Shown here in pieces: positions 34,996-44,299 of a DNA stretch of 64,000 bases. The DNA is from Carboxylicivirga sediminis (GTDB taxonomy: Bacteria; Bacteroidota; Bacteroidia; Bacteroidales; Marinilabiliaceae), in the NCBI RefSeq assembly GCF_018156225.1, contig NZ_JAGTAR010000004.1:124001-188000 (forward strand). Direction: 5' to 3'. Made by a program: the position numbers and the translations under genes. The stretch's first letter is position 1, and the number at the start of each line of letters is the position of its first letter. The notes beneath the pieces were generated by a model. It worked only from the letters and a program-made list of their open reading frames with translations. It ran no database searches and was not told the origin of the DNA.

Positions 34996-35616
34996 ATGAT
35001 TGGGCTAATAAAGCTATTTAAGAGAACGGAAAAAGATAATACGCCTTCAGATATGAAGTACCTGGTTGTTGGTTTAGGGAATATAGGTGAAGAATATGAG
35101 CAAACCCGTCACAATGTTGGGTTTGAAGTGTTAGATGCAATAGCCAAAAGCAATAGTGTAAAATTTAAGGATGAGCGCTATGGAGCCATTGCCACTTATA
35201 AGTTTAAATCACGAAACATTATTTTGCTGAAGCCTAATACTTATGTTAACCTAAGTGGTAAGGCTATTAACTACTGGATGCAGAAGGAAAAAATACCATT
35301 GTCAAACGTGTTGGTGGTGGTGGATGATTTGGCATTACCTTTCGGGACATTGAGGCTTAAAACAAAAGGTGGTGATGCCGGTCATAATGGCTTAAAAAGC
35401 ATACAGAGTACTCTGGGAACTGCTGCATATTCACGTTTACGTTTTGGTATTGGCGATGAATTTTCGAAGGGAAGACAAGTTGATTTTGTTCTCGGTCGAT
35501 GGACGGATGAAGAATGGTCAGCATTGCTTGAACGCGTAAAAGTAGCCGAAGACATTGTTAAAGCTTTTGCAACTGTGGGCGCTGCTCGGGCAATGAGCCA
35601 GTATAATAATAAATAA
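34996..35616 (+). CDS. pth: Peptidyl-tRNA hydrolase
   Basis: Releases tRNA from stalled peptidyl-tRNA. Core motifs: [23 protein letters not shown] (split here by Met20; catalytic His in TRHNVGF), [22 protein letters not shown] and [11 protein letters not shown]. The frame gives 206 residues; the internal ATG at 35053 gives 187, the usual family length, and is a serious alternative. The extension [14 protein letters not shown] is basic and hydrophobic. Followed after 27 bases by an S4 protein gene, probably one transcript. Confidence 0.92.
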   Translation: MIGLIKLFKRTEKDNTPSDMKYLVVGLGNIGEEYEQTRHNVGFEVLDAIAKSNSVKFKDERYGAIATYKFKSRNIILLKPNTYVNLSGKAINYWMQKEKIPLSNVLVVVDDLALPFGTLRLKTKGGDAGHNGLKSIQSTLGTAAYSRLRFGIGDEFSKGRQVDFVLGRWTDEEWSALLERVKVAEDIVKAFATVGAARAMSQYNNK

Positions 35617-35643
35617 AGTTGTACAACAAACGCTTTATGAGTG

Positions 35644-36036
35644 ATGAGTGAATCAGGGGTGAGAATCGATAAATATTTATGGGCGGTCAGGCTGTTTAAA
35701 ACCCGGAGCATTGCAGCAGAAGCATGCAAAAAGGGTAAGGTGATGATTAGTGGCATGCCTGTTAAATCTTCGCGTTTGATTAAAGTTGGTGACGAAATAG
35801 ATATTCGTATTCCACCAATTGTACGACGATTTAAGGTGCTTGATGTGGCCGAGAAGCGCATGGGTGCCAAACTAACACCTGATTTCGTAAGGGATATAAC
35901 ACCACCTGATCAGATTGAATTACTCGAGTTATCCAAATTAGCCAGTAATGCCAATCGTGCAAGAGGATTAGGTAGACCTACGAAAAAAGACAGACGTGAT
36001 TTAGAAAGGCTCCAGGAAGGAGAATGGGATTTTTAA
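35644..36036 (+). CDS. S4-domain RNA-binding protein (Hsp15-like)
   Basis: 130 residues, start at ATG 35644; a GTG one codon earlier is possible. The S4 domain covers VRIDKYLWAVRLFKTRSIAAEACKKG to about residue 70, matching Hsp15/HslR, which recognises stalled 50S subunits carrying nascent chains. The C-terminal third is basic (LGRPTKKDRRDLERL). Pairing with pth fits a shared role in ribosome rescue, though this is inference from context. Confidence 0.88.
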   Translation: MSESGVRIDKYLWAVRLFKTRSIAAEACKKGKVMISGMPVKSSRLIKVGDEIDIRIPPIVRRFKVLDVAEKRMGAKLTPDFVRDITPPDQIELLELSKLASNANRARGLGRPTKKDRRDLERLQEGEWDF

Positions 36037-36046
36037 TTGATAAAGT

Positions 36047-36589
36047 ATGATAGTTGCTCAGCAGAAGAAAAAAGAAAATATTATTGAATATATACTGTAT
36101 ATGTGGCAGGTTGAGGACCTGATACGGGCCAATAAACTCGATATGTCTTTAATAGATAAGCACATTATGCCTGGTTATCAACAGTCCGACGATGTCATCC
36201 TCGAAATCAGAGACTGGTGGGCCAACTTAGCTGAAATGATGCGCCTGGAAAATAAGGCAGAGAAAGGACACCTGCAGGTGAATATTAATACAGTTAATGA
36301 CGTTAACCGCCTGCATAATCAACTGCTGAAAGCACCTAATGAAGTAGCCTATCAGCATCTGTATAATAGTATGGCTGCAACCATTCAGGAGTTCGACAAT
36401 AAGTCGGGCAACAAGTTATCCAATGATATTGAGATTTGTCTTACGGCTATTTACAGCTCATTTCTGCTAAAGCTAAAGAATCAAAAGGTATCTGAACAGA
36501 CCGAACTTGCCATTAAGAATTTTAGTAAGCTACTGAGTATGCTTGCCAAAAAGTACAATGAAGAGCAGGCAGGAAAATTGGAACTTTAA
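36047..36589 (+). CDS. DUF4924 family protein
   Basis: 180 residues; the start MIVAQQKKKENIIEYILYMWQVEDLIRAN (two overlapping halves of the family signature) identifies the Bacteroidota-specific DUF4924 family. Mostly alpha-helical, no signal peptide or membrane segment, no catalytic motif. Function unknown. Begins 10 bases after the S4 gene, in the pth transcript; overlaps the convergent DCC-family gene by four bases. Confidence 0.85.
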   Translation: MIVAQQKKKENIIEYILYMWQVEDLIRANKLDMSLIDKHIMPGYQQSDDVILEIRDWWANLAEMMRLENKAEKGHLQVNINTVNDVNRLHNQLLKAPNEVAYQHLYNSMAATIQEFDNKSGNKLSNDIEICLTAIYSSFLLKLKNQKVSEQTELAIKNFSKLLSMLAKKYNEEQAGKLEL

Positions 36590-36942
36590 TTAATGGAACA
36601 GGAGGTTGTACCAAACCATTGATACCTGTTTCGAGCCAATGCATAATATAGTTTTTTGAGAAGAAAAGGCGGTAGCAGCATTAGAATAAGTGCAGGCAGA
36701 TAACATATGCCGCCCATAATCTTTAGTAATTTAATAAGAGCCTTGTCTGCTTCATAACTTTCAGAATTACTTACAATAAGCAATTCTTCAGGTACTTTGA
36801 TGCTAACTAATTGAAAAGGTATCAGGTTCACTTTTCTGTCAAGGTTGTATTTTTGGAGTTGTTGTACCAAACCAAAACAGAAGTTACACCGGCCATCGTA
36901 ATAGGCAATAGGTAACTGATTTTCTTTTTTGTACCTTTTCAT
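36586..36942 (-). CDS. DCC-family (DUF393) thiol-disulfide oxidoreductase-like protein
   Basis: 118 residues. YYDGRCNFCFGLVQQLQKY holds the family's DxxCxxC-type site, here Asp-Gly-Arg-Cys-Asn-Phe-Cys, then IPFQ and a C-terminal ICYLPALILMLLPPFLLKKLYYALARNR split by the membrane-associated helix seen in the family. Thioredoxin-like fold is assumed; redox partners unknown. A small acidic protein gene lies 8 bases upstream on the same strand. Confidence 0.88.
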   Translation of the reverse strand: MKRYKKENQLPIAYYDGRCNFCFGLVQQLQKYNLDRKVNLIPFQLVSIKVPEELLIVSNSESYEADKALIKLLKIMGGICYLPALILMLLPPFLLKKLYYALARNRYQWFGTTSCSIN

Positions 36943-36950
36943 GTGTGTTT

Positions 36951-37130
36951 TTATTGCTCAGGTTCGGAGTTATTCGCCGATTCTGATTCTAGTTCTGCCC
37001 GATTATCTGATAGATTCGATGATTCTGGCAAAGTATTCGCATTGGGTAAAAAGCCATTGTTTTGGAAGATATCAAAGATGAAGTCCTTGTCGCTTAGGTT
37101 TTTACACCGTAGGGCCTTAGTTGTTCTCAT
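36951..37130 (-). CDS. Small acidic hypothetical protein, 59 aa
   Basis: Read directly from the minus strand: 59 residues starting MRTTKALRCKNLSDKDFIFD, ending in a Ser/Asn/Glu-rich acidic tail (RAELESESANNSEPEQ). It stops 8 bases before the DCC gene, consistent with one transcript. No recognised domain. A plus-strand frame covers the same bases, but its composition (Cys, Trp, Ser runs) is less protein-like. Uncertain. Confidence 0.4.
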   Translation of the reverse strand: MRTTKALRCKNLSDKDFIFDIFQNNGFLPNANTLPESSNLSDNRAELESESANNSEPEQ

Positions 37131-37167
37131 ATACTCTAGTTTAAGAAGTTACATATGTTGGCAATGT

Positions 37168-37202
37168 AAACACGATTAATACAGATTGGATTAATCGTGT
37201 TT
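37168..37202 (-). terminator. Hairpin terminator after tandem ompA genes
   Basis: Perfect 13-base stem AAACACGATTAAT / ATTAATCGTGTTT with a nine-base loop and a short T-run on the minus strand, 80 bases past the last OmpA stop. Confidence 0.65.
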
Positions 37203-37281
37203 TACCAGATTGTTAATTGTCGTGCAATTCAATCTACTTCTGGTAGCTAAAGGTAAACATAAGGAGCATCAAAAGGTTCAG

Positions 37282-38586
37282 TTATGGCTTAAATACTACC
37301 ACATCAGCTCTTCGGTTAATTACCCTAATGGCGCTTCTTTTACTGGTATCTTTTGGTAAAAGCAAATCATCATCTCCCTTGGGGTAGAGCCTGAAGCGTT
37401 CCTTTTCTAACCCTAAATCGTCGACAAAATAGGAAAGTACCTGCTCGCAGCGTCGCTTACTGATGTCAAGGTTTTCAAGTGCATTGTCCCTACTGTCATT
37501 GTAGCCATAGATATCTACTGTTGAGCCGGGATTTTTCACCATATATAGGCCAATGGTGGCTAAATCTACCTGATCTTTGGTGTCGAGCTTACTGTCAGAC
37601 GAATCAAAATAAACGGATACCATGTTGTTACTGCCATAAATACGCAACGCATGATGCTTAATAGTAACTGTATCAATTTTAATTATTTTTTTCGATTCAA
37701 ATTGCTTTAATTCTTCTTCAAGTAATGCTACTTCGTCGGCCAAAGGATCTTTTTTGGGTTTATCAAACACATTAAAGCCATAGCCGCGATGTGTCCACCT
37801 GGAGTGACGCTTATCTTTTTTACCAATTTTGTATGCCAAATGAATATTGGTGTACCAATACTTATCATTATCGGCTCCCAGCAACACATTATCAAGTTTA
37901 TCTTCTATTGACCAGCGCATGGATGTTTCCAATCCAATGTCAAAGCTTCGGTTGATGCGGTATTGGAGCCCAATGCTTAAGGGCACCACCAATTCATTAA
38001 CGCGGGCTGTTTTTTTATAGGGATCATCAGCATCATAGCCCAAAACCAGGTAGCCTGCTCCGGCATTTTGCGGTGCCCAGTCGCGATAATGAACAACTGA
38101 ATCAGTGGCTGTGTAATGCACACGTGTACGATAAGATGTCAATCCTACACCAATGCTCAGGTATAAGTTCCATTTATCGCGCATTGGCCCGGGGTAGGCA
38201 AACCACTGATTAATATATGTAACTGCGTTAATGGAGTAATCAAATAAGTTTCCAGCGCTATAAAACTGGTCGTTACCAGAGCGGAAATCACTGTTCAAAA
38301 CCTGAAAGTCAACTGCCCAGGCAGGGTGAATTTGCTTGGATAATTTAACCATTGGCCCAAAATTCCAGTGCCTATCAGGGAGAATAGCATACGATGTTAA
38401 ATCGTTTTGCATCACAAGTGGCCCATAACCGATGGCTATTGACCAGGTATTGAAAGACTTATCTCTTGAATAGCGCATGTGCTCTTCCAGCTGCCTATGA
38501 TCAGTTGAGAACTGTGCATGTACGCTTGATGCACAAAAAGCTAATAGGCACAAACAGATAAAGTATATGGATGTAAATCTCATCAT
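37282..38586 (-). CDS. OmpA-family outer-membrane protein (second of a tandem pair)
   Basis: 434 residues with signal peptide (about 1-24, ending VHAQ). N-terminal part to about residue 265 is beta-rich with barrel-like strands (KWNLYLSIGVGLTSYRTRV, FDIGLETSMRW); a coiled linker (LADEVALLEEELKQFESKK) leads to the C-terminal OmpA domain (about 315-434; VDIYGYNDSRDNALENLDIS and NRRADVVVF), which binds peptidoglycan. The usual TDxxG motif is degenerate (YGYNDSRD). Paralogue of the gene directly upstream, two bases away. Confidence 0.87.
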   Translation of the reverse strand: MMRFTSIYFICLCLLAFCASSVHAQFSTDHRQLEEHMRYSRDKSFNTWSIAIGYGPLVMQNDLTSYAILPDRHWNFGPMVKLSKQIHPAWAVDFQVLNSDFRSGNDQFYSAGNLFDYSINAVTYINQWFAYPGPMRDKWNLYLSIGVGLTSYRTRVHYTATDSVVHYRDWAPQNAGAGYLVLGYDADDPYKKTARVNELVVPLSIGLQYRINRSFDIGLETSMRWSIEDKLDNVLLGADNDKYWYTNIHLAYKIGKKDKRHSRWTHRGYGFNVFDKPKKDPLADEVALLEEELKQFESKKIIKIDTVTIKHHALRIYGSNNMVSVYFDSSDSKLDTKDQVDLATIGLYMVKNPGSTVDIYGYNDSRDNALENLDISKRRCEQVLSYFVDDLGLEKERFRLYPKGDDDLLLPKDTSKRSAIRVINRRADVVVFKP

Positions 38587-38588
38587 GT

Positions 38589-39905
38589 TTATTCAATGAT
38601 CACAAATAAATCAACTCGTCGATTCACCAGGTGAAGGCCTCTTGGTGCCAGTTTCTGTGTGTCTGACAGCAGTTCTGCTTCTCCTTTATAGTCTATTTCA
38701 AAGCGATTAGGATCGATGTTATAGTCATTGACCAGCGTTCTTAAAGTGGCATTACAACGACGTTGACTCAGCTTTACATTGTATTCGTATGAACCTCTCT
38801 CATCACAATAACCAACAATCTTTACACGTAATGATTTATCCTGATTCATGACGTAGGCTACCTTAGCAAGCGACATGTGGGCTTCCTCTGTAATGTCTGA
38901 CTTGTCAAAATCAAAGAAGATAGAAGCTGATACGCTTTCTTTATACTCAACAGATTCGGTGATGATTGTGCTCGTGTCAGATTTAACCGAGTCAAGCATC
39001 GACATGTATTCTATTTGCTTCTTCAGAGAATCAAGCTTTTGAGCCATAGGATCATTATCACGCTGGCGCTTGTAGTTGATATTAAAATCTTTATAGGTCC
39101 ATGCTGCATGGCGTTTGTTCTTCTTGCCCAGCTTATAGGTAAGATTAACGGAAGCCAGCATATAGCTGTCATTGTCTGCACCAGTCAGGTTTACATCCAG
39201 ATTGTCAGCACTCATCTGTCGCATCAGAATTTCAGTACCTACATCAAAGCTCTTGCTGATTCGGTATTTTACACCAACACCAAATGGTATCACTACCTCA
39301 TTTTGCCGACTGGTTTGCTTGTCAGGAGCACCTTCCCCTCTTCTTTCGTAGCCCATCACCAGGTAGTCGGTGGGCAGCCAGCCATGTGGTGTTGGGTAAC
39401 CCGCAGTGCCTTCGTATACGTCGGAGACAATAAGTACGCGGTTATCCGATAAAGAATGCTGTCTGCTCCGGAAATAAGTCAATCCAATACCAAGTTTTGC
39501 ATATATGTTCCATTTGTCGCTAATGGGTCCAAATATGGCCAGCTGATTAATATTCAGCGTTCCATTAAGTGAAACGTCATATAGATCACCTTCAAAGTAA
39601 CGACCGTTCTTTTGACCGTACATATCAGCCATTAGCCATTGTAAATCAATACCCCATGGACGGTTGAACTGCTTGCTGACCATGATGGTTGGCGCAAATT
39701 TCCAGTTGCTGTTAGGGAAAGCGGTGTAGTCAATCACATCAACGTAGTAGATTAGGGGGCCTGCGCCAACTGATACCGACCAGGTATTGTATTTGTTCCC
39801 TTTGCGATATATCTGCTCTTCTGAAAGTTGTCCAGGGTTGTTCTGTGCTGCTAACCAGATTGGTAGCAGTGCAAAGATCAATATATTTATTAATATCTTG
39901 TCCAT
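38589..39905 (-). CDS. OmpA-family outer-membrane protein (first of a tandem pair)
   Basis: 438 residues, signal peptide about 1-20 (ALLPIWLAAQ). Same layout as its neighbour: eight-strand-type barrel region to about 265, short linker (DPMAQKLDSLKKQIEYM) and OmpA domain about 315-438 with SIFFDFDKSDI, KIVGYCDERGSYEYNVKLS and GLHLVNRRVDLFV. The two proteins share order and many positions, so they arose by tandem duplication. Cotranscribed, ending at the hairpin near 37.2 kb. Confidence 0.88.
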   Translation of the reverse strand: MDKILINILIFALLPIWLAAQNNPGQLSEEQIYRKGNKYNTWSVSVGAGPLIYYVDVIDYTAFPNSNWKFAPTIMVSKQFNRPWGIDLQWLMADMYGQKNGRYFEGDLYDVSLNGTLNINQLAIFGPISDKWNIYAKLGIGLTYFRSRQHSLSDNRVLIVSDVYEGTAGYPTPHGWLPTDYLVMGYERRGEGAPDKQTSRQNEVVIPFGVGVKYRISKSFDVGTEILMRQMSADNLDVNLTGADNDSYMLASVNLTYKLGKKNKRHAAWTYKDFNINYKRQRDNDPMAQKLDSLKKQIEYMSMLDSVKSDTSTIITESVEYKESVSASIFFDFDKSDITEEAHMSLAKVAYVMNQDKSLRVKIVGYCDERGSYEYNVKLSQRRCNATLRTLVNDYNIDPNRFEIDYKGEAELLSDTQKLAPRGLHLVNRRVDLFVIIE

Positions 39906-40034
39906 ACGGTTTGGTTTAATGCCAATAATCAGTTAAAGCTATGTTATTTAGCTATTTATAAAAAGAGCTGGGAATAAGATTTTTACTAATCGTTTTATTT
40001 TGTCCATTAACGCCAGTAATTATCTGTCAAAAGA

Positions 40035-40062
40035 AAAGCCCTTCCGAAAATGGAAGGGCTTT
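40035..40062 (-). terminator. Rho-independent terminator of dsbD
   Basis: Stem AAAGCCCTTCC / GGAAGGGCTTT with a six-base loop, 24 bases past the stop; T-rich on the minus strand. Confidence 0.8.
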
Positions 40063-40086
40063 ATCCGATATATGCGGTATGATTAA

Positions 40087-42042
40087 TTACCTGCTTTTGT
40101 ATTGTTCTAAGCCATCTAACAGCCAGTTTTTATACTTTTTGATATCCGGGTCGTAAGCCACCGGAGTATTCAATGTCTTTTCGTCTTCATCAATTATTAC
40201 ATAGTATGGCTGACCTTGTTGCTGGTAGCGCTCCATCTGAAATTCAGCCCATTTTTGTCCAACGGTTCTGATTTTCTTACCGGTAATTTCAGATACATAG
40301 GGTTCATCAAGTTTCTTACGGTCATCAACATAGAGTGATACCAATATATAATCATTAGCCAGCATAGCTTTGATGGACTCGTTAGACCATACCTTATCCT
40401 CCATCTTACGGCAATTGGTACATCCTAATCCTGTGAAATCCAATAGCAATGGTTTGTTAACTTTCTTCGAATAGGCTAAGGCCAAATCGTAATCCTTAAA
40501 GGCAGGTATACCTTGAGGTCCATAATGCATTCCTTCGGGCATGCCTCCATGATTATCGTTGCTGCTAACAATGCCCTGTACGGGTGTTTGGTCGCCCACT
40601 CCAAATGGAGACTCTGCATAATTCTTTGGAGGAGGGAAGCCACTGATTAGATTTACCGGAGCTCCCCAAAGACCTGGGATCATGTAGATAGTGAAGCTTA
40701 ATACTAATAATCCCATTAAGAACCTTGATACAGGGATGTATTCCATTGGCGAGTCGTGTGGCAGGCGCAGTTTTCCAAGCAAATAAAAGCCCATTGCGCC
40801 AAAAATGGCGATCCAGATAGCTATAAATACTTCCCTTTCGAGAATGTGCCAGCCCATTGTCATATCGGCAATAGATAAGAATTTGAAGGCAAACGCCAGT
40901 TCCAGAAAACCGAGGATAACTTTAACTGAGTTAAGCCAGCCACCTGATTTTGGTAATGAATTAAGGTAGCCCGGGAAGGCCGCGAAAAAGGCAAATGGCA
41001 GTGCTAAGGCTGATGAGAACCCGAGCATGCCAACGATTGGACCTACTAAGCCTCCTCTTGCTGCATTAACAAGTAATGCTCCAACAATTGGACCTGTACA
41101 GCTAAATGATACTAAAGCCAGTGTGAAAGCCATGAAAAATATGCCTAGAAAGCCACCCTTATCTTCATTTTTTGTAGTAAAGTTAACCCATGAACTAGGC
41201 ATGACTATTTCGAATGCACCAAAAAAGGAGGCTGCAAACACAACGAGCAACAGAAAGAAGAAAAGATTAAACCAAACATTTGTTGATAATTGGTTAAGTG
41301 CACTGGCGCCAAAGAAAAATGAAACGACAACACCTAGTAGAAGATATATCACGATGATGGACAGTCCATACAATATTCCATTTCTTATACCTGCTGCCTT
41401 TGTGGCACTTGTCTTTGTAAAGAAGCTTACAGTCATCGGAATCATCGGGAATACACAAGGGGTAAGCAAAGCTGCCAAGCCACCACCAAAGGCGAGGAAG
41501 AAAATACCCCAGTATGACTCCTCTTCTTCACTTTCGTCCGCACTTTTGCTATCTGTTACTTGTTCAGCTATAGGTGCAGCAGTGTTTACAGTTAACTCGA
41601 AGTCCACCATTTCAGGAGGCATGCAGGTTTCGTCATTGCAAATCATTGATTCAATATAACCTTTGATGATAACGTCACCTTCCTGCTTTAATTGAACTAC
41701 TTTCTTGAAAGTCACTTTCTTATCAAACCATTTTAGTTCGGCACCAAATGTTTCGTCAAAATGCGCAGTAGGTTTTGGCTCTTCAGTTATCCCGTCAAGG
41801 ATGGAGTATGCTTCGCTTTCTTCAACTTCAATACTAGTTGGGACAGCTGTATTTTCGGGCAATTCTGAAGAGTAAACATGCCATCCGTCATCGATGCTTG
41901 CTTCACAAATAATTTCAACCTTTCCGTCTTCCAGGTTATTGGTTGAGAATTTCCAGGTAATGTGTTGCTCCATATCCATCTGGGCATGTGCACCTGTAAA
42001 AATGGCCACCAGAAGTGTTAGTGCTGCTAATGTTCTTTTCAT
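40087..42042 (-). CDS. dsbD: Thiol:disulfide interchange protein DsbD-like
   Basis: Passes electrons from the cytoplasm across the inner membrane to periplasmic thiol proteins. 651 residues: signal peptide 1-20, periplasmic alpha-like domain to about 165 (with ICNDETCMPPEMVDF), membrane domain of eight or nine helices about 180-445 containing the redox cysteines in LLTPCVFPMIP and SFSCTGPIVG, and a C-terminal thioredoxin-like domain with GLGCTNCRKMEDKVW. All three modules are in one chain. Likely partner of the TlpA-type protein at 60.8 kb, by function only. Confidence 0.93.
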   Translation of the reverse strand: MKRTLAALTLLVAIFTGAHAQMDMEQHITWKFSTNNLEDGKVEIICEASIDDGWHVYSSELPENTAVPTSIEVEESEAYSILDGITEEPKPTAHFDETFGAELKWFDKKVTFKKVVQLKQEGDVIIKGYIESMICNDETCMPPEMVDFELTVNTAAPIAEQVTDSKSADESEEEESYWGIFFLAFGGGLAALLTPCVFPMIPMTVSFFTKTSATKAAGIRNGILYGLSIIVIYLLLGVVVSFFFGASALNQLSTNVWFNLFFFLLLVVFAASFFGAFEIVMPSSWVNFTTKNEDKGGFLGIFFMAFTLALVSFSCTGPIVGALLVNAARGGLVGPIVGMLGFSSALALPFAFFAAFPGYLNSLPKSGGWLNSVKVILGFLELAFAFKFLSIADMTMGWHILEREVFIAIWIAIFGAMGFYLLGKLRLPHDSPMEYIPVSRFLMGLLVLSFTIYMIPGLWGAPVNLISGFPPPKNYAESPFGVGDQTPVQGIVSSNDNHGGMPEGMHYGPQGIPAFKDYDLALAYSKKVNKPLLLDFTGLGCTNCRKMEDKVWSNESIKAMLANDYILVSLYVDDRKKLDEPYVSEITGKKIRTVGQKWAEFQMERYQQQGQPYYVIIDEDEKTLNTPVAYDPDIKKYKNWLLDGLEQYKSR

Positions 42043-42526
42043 GTGTGTAAAATTTTCATTTTATGTGCCACATGGAACTCTCAGGAGTTGCATTCAATGC
42101 ATATAGCATTTTGATGCGTTCCCTGTTCGTTTCACACGCTTTTTAATTGTTTCAAAATGTCTAATCAGATCGTCTGCAAATTTCAATTTGTCTGATAGTG
42201 GACTTTTGTTAATAGGCCTTTGAATTATATTGGATGACTCCATCATAAACCGGCCTTGATACAGCAATATTTAAGCCAACTATCTAAATCTGTACATGTG
42301 TACAAAGTTACAACATTTGAGCCTTTTGAAGCCTATGTAAACTTGTTATAGAAACGTTAATATGGCCTCAAAGAGTATGATTTTGCGCACTCTGCTAGCA
42401 TAAGCAGGCAAAAGGGTATTTGACAAATGTGTTACTTGCAATAAAGACACCTAAAGTGTGAAAGGGGGTGACAGCATGTTCGATAATCCGACATGACTTA
42501 TATCACTGAAACAAAAAAAGGCTGAC
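42043..42526. other. Intergenic region of 484 bases without a gene
   Basis: No credible open frame or tRNA. Contains TGTACA-N2-TGTACA (42291-42304) and a composite hairpin (TTTTGC/GCAAAA outer stem 42381-42413 with CTGCT/AGCAG inside). Either could be regulatory or part of a small RNA; neither is proven. Confidence 0.5.
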
Positions 42527-42542
42527 CTAAGACAGGTCAACC
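42513..42542 (-). terminator. Terminator overlapping the rng stop codon
   Basis: On the minus strand, GGTTGACCT pairs with AGGTCAGCC (nine pairs, one G-T) and is followed by seven T. The TAG stop (42529-42527) lies inside the hairpin. Confidence 0.8.
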
Positions 42543-44077
42543 TCTTGTTTATCATTATCTAATATCTTGAATTCTAGGATTCCTAGTGAGTCGGAAGGTA
42601 CAATTTTAAGTCCATGCGTATATTTGAACTTCCATTTAAGACTAATGGAAGGAAAACCTTTCTTCAGGTAAGCATGCACCATTGGGTGTACATTCAGGAT
42701 CAATTTTTTCATTTTCAAGCCTTGCACAGCTTGTTTTACAGCAGTTTCAATCTTTTCGGGCCAGAAAAGTGCCGGAGCAATTTTTCCGGTTCCGTGGCAG
42801 GTAGGGCATCCTTCGGCTGTTTTAATATGCATCTCAGGTCTTACGCGTTGGCGGGTGATTTGCATCAAACCAAACTTACTTAAAGGTAAGATGTTGTGTT
42901 TGGTTCGATCAGACGCCATAGCCTGTTTCATTTTTTCGAATACCTTTTGGCGATTCTCATTGTTTTGCATATCAATGAAGTCGACAACAATGATGCCTCC
43001 CATATCGCGTAATCGTAATTGTCTGGCTATTTCATCTGCAGCAGCCAGGTTTACTTCTAAAGCATTGTTTTCCTGATTAGAAGCCGATTTTGAACGATTA
43101 CCACTGTTAACATCAATAACATGAAGGGCTTCGGTATGCTCTATGATTAGGTAGGCACCGCTTTTAAATGAAACGGTTTTGCCGAAGAGCGCTTTAATTT
43201 GACGGTTCACCATGAACTGATCAAAAATACCAGCTGCACCTTTGTAGTGTTTTACAATCTTTTGTCGGTCGGGGGCTATAAGTCCCACATACTCCTTAAT
43301 TTCCTTACATACTTCTTCGTCATTTACATAGATTGAGTTGAATGACGGATTCAATATGTCTCTTAATAAAGCAGAAGTACGTCCTATTTCACCCATTACC
43401 AAACCAGGAGCTTTCACATCTTTAATGCGCGATGTGTGTTCTTCCCAGCGTTTAACAAGCATTTTTAACTCTTTGTCTAACTCTGCTGCTTGCTTGCCTT
43501 CTGCTACGGTTCTGATAATGACGCCGTAGTTTTTAGGTTTGATACTCGTTAAAAGTCGTTTAAGTCGTGCTTTTTCTTCTGATGAAGATAATTTCTGACT
43601 AACCGATACTTTATCGGAGAAGGGTAATAGTACAATGTTTCTTCCTGCTATTGAAAGTTCTGATGTTAACCGAGGGCCTTTGGTTGAGATAGGTTCTTTG
43701 GCTACCTGAACCAATACATGTTGCCCTGCTGTAAGAACTTCCGGAATGGTCCCGTTTTTGTTAATATCGGGTTCCGGTTTAAGCTTGTGCAATGACACTA
43801 CTCCTTTCTTCGCTTGTGTTATGTTCAGGAATTTCTGTAGGGAACGAAATTGTGGTCCAAGATCTAGATAATGTAAAAAAGCATCTTTCTCGTAACCTAC
43901 ATCAATAAAGGCGGCATTTAGTCCGGGCATAATTTTTTTGACTTTGCCCAAGTAAATATCGCCAACCGCAAATTGAACATTGCTGGTCTCCTTACGGAGT
44001 TCAACTAAGCGCTTATCTTCCATTAATGCTAATGAAAGATGATCAGGAGTGACATCTACAAACAGTTCTGCATTCAC
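42527..44077 (-). CDS. rng: Ribonuclease G/E family
   Basis: Endonuclease for rRNA maturation and mRNA decay. 516 residues, so RNase G-sized without the RNase E degradosome tail. Start is GTG: the N-terminus ELFVDVTPDHLSLALMEDKRLVELRKE (family-conserved, quoted in two overlapping parts: LFVDVTPDHLSLAL and MEDKRLVEL) would be lost at the next Met. S1-like domain GDIYLGKVKKIMPGLNAAF; catalytic Asp in VIDVNSG and VVDFIDM; Zn-link CPTC. Downstream of the 30-residue ribosomal protein gene, but separated by a strong hairpin. Confidence 0.93.
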   Translation of the reverse strand: MNAELFVDVTPDHLSLALMEDKRLVELRKETSNVQFAVGDIYLGKVKKIMPGLNAAFIDVGYEKDAFLHYLDLGPQFRSLQKFLNITQAKKGVVSLHKLKPEPDINKNGTIPEVLTAGQHVLVQVAKEPISTKGPRLTSELSIAGRNIVLLPFSDKVSVSQKLSSSEEKARLKRLLTSIKPKNYGVIIRTVAEGKQAAELDKELKMLVKRWEEHTSRIKDVKAPGLVMGEIGRTSALLRDILNPSFNSIYVNDEEVCKEIKEYVGLIAPDRQKIVKHYKGAAGIFDQFMVNRQIKALFGKTVSFKSGAYLIIEHTEALHVIDVNSGNRSKSASNQENNALEVNLAAADEIARQLRLRDMGGIIVVDFIDMQNNENRQKVFEKMKQAMASDRTKHNILPLSKFGLMQITRQRVRPEMHIKTAEGCPTCHGTGKIAPALFWPEKIETAVKQAVQGLKMKKLILNVHPMVHAYLKKGFPSISLKWKFKYTHGLKIVPSDSLGILEFKILDNDKQEVDLS

Positions 44078-44126
44078 TATATGATCGCAATTTTATTTCA
44101 AAGATCGTTGTATATAAATACAAACA

Positions 44127-44157
44127 ACAAACAGAAAGTGTTACACTTTCTGTTTGT
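44127..44157 (-). terminator. Hairpin between the small ribosomal protein gene and rng
   Basis: Perfect 14-base stem ACAAACAGAAAGTG / CACTTTCTGTTTGT around a three-base loop. Confidence 0.7.
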
Positions 44158-44181
44158 AAAAATTTTAAGACGTAAAGAAGA

Positions 44182-44274
44182 TTACTTCTTCTTCTTATGA
44201 CGATTTTTTCTTAATCTTTTCTTACGCTTGTGCGTAGCCATCTTATGTCTTTTTCTCTTTTTTCCACTTGGCAT
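44182..44274 (-). CDS. AURKAIP1/COX24-type small ribosomal protein, 30 aa
   Basis: Translated by hand: 30 residues, MPSGKKRKRHKMATHKRKKR then LRKNRHKKKK, nearly all Lys/Arg/His. The same short basic sequence is conserved in Bacteroidota and belongs to the COX24/AURKAIP1 domain family, whose mitochondrial member (mS38) is in the ribosome small subunit. It follows hup by 25 bases. Too short for standard length cut-offs but clearly real. Confidence 0.85.
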   Translation of the reverse strand: MPSGKKRKRHKMATHKRKKRLRKNRHKKKK

Positions 44275-44299
44275 GGCTCAACGTTTTAAATGGTTATAA

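Noticed and set aside
36943-37179. Plus-strand frame of 78 codons
   Set aside because: Composition rich in Cys, Ser and Trp; it covers the likelier minus-strand small gene and ends within the terminator hairpin.
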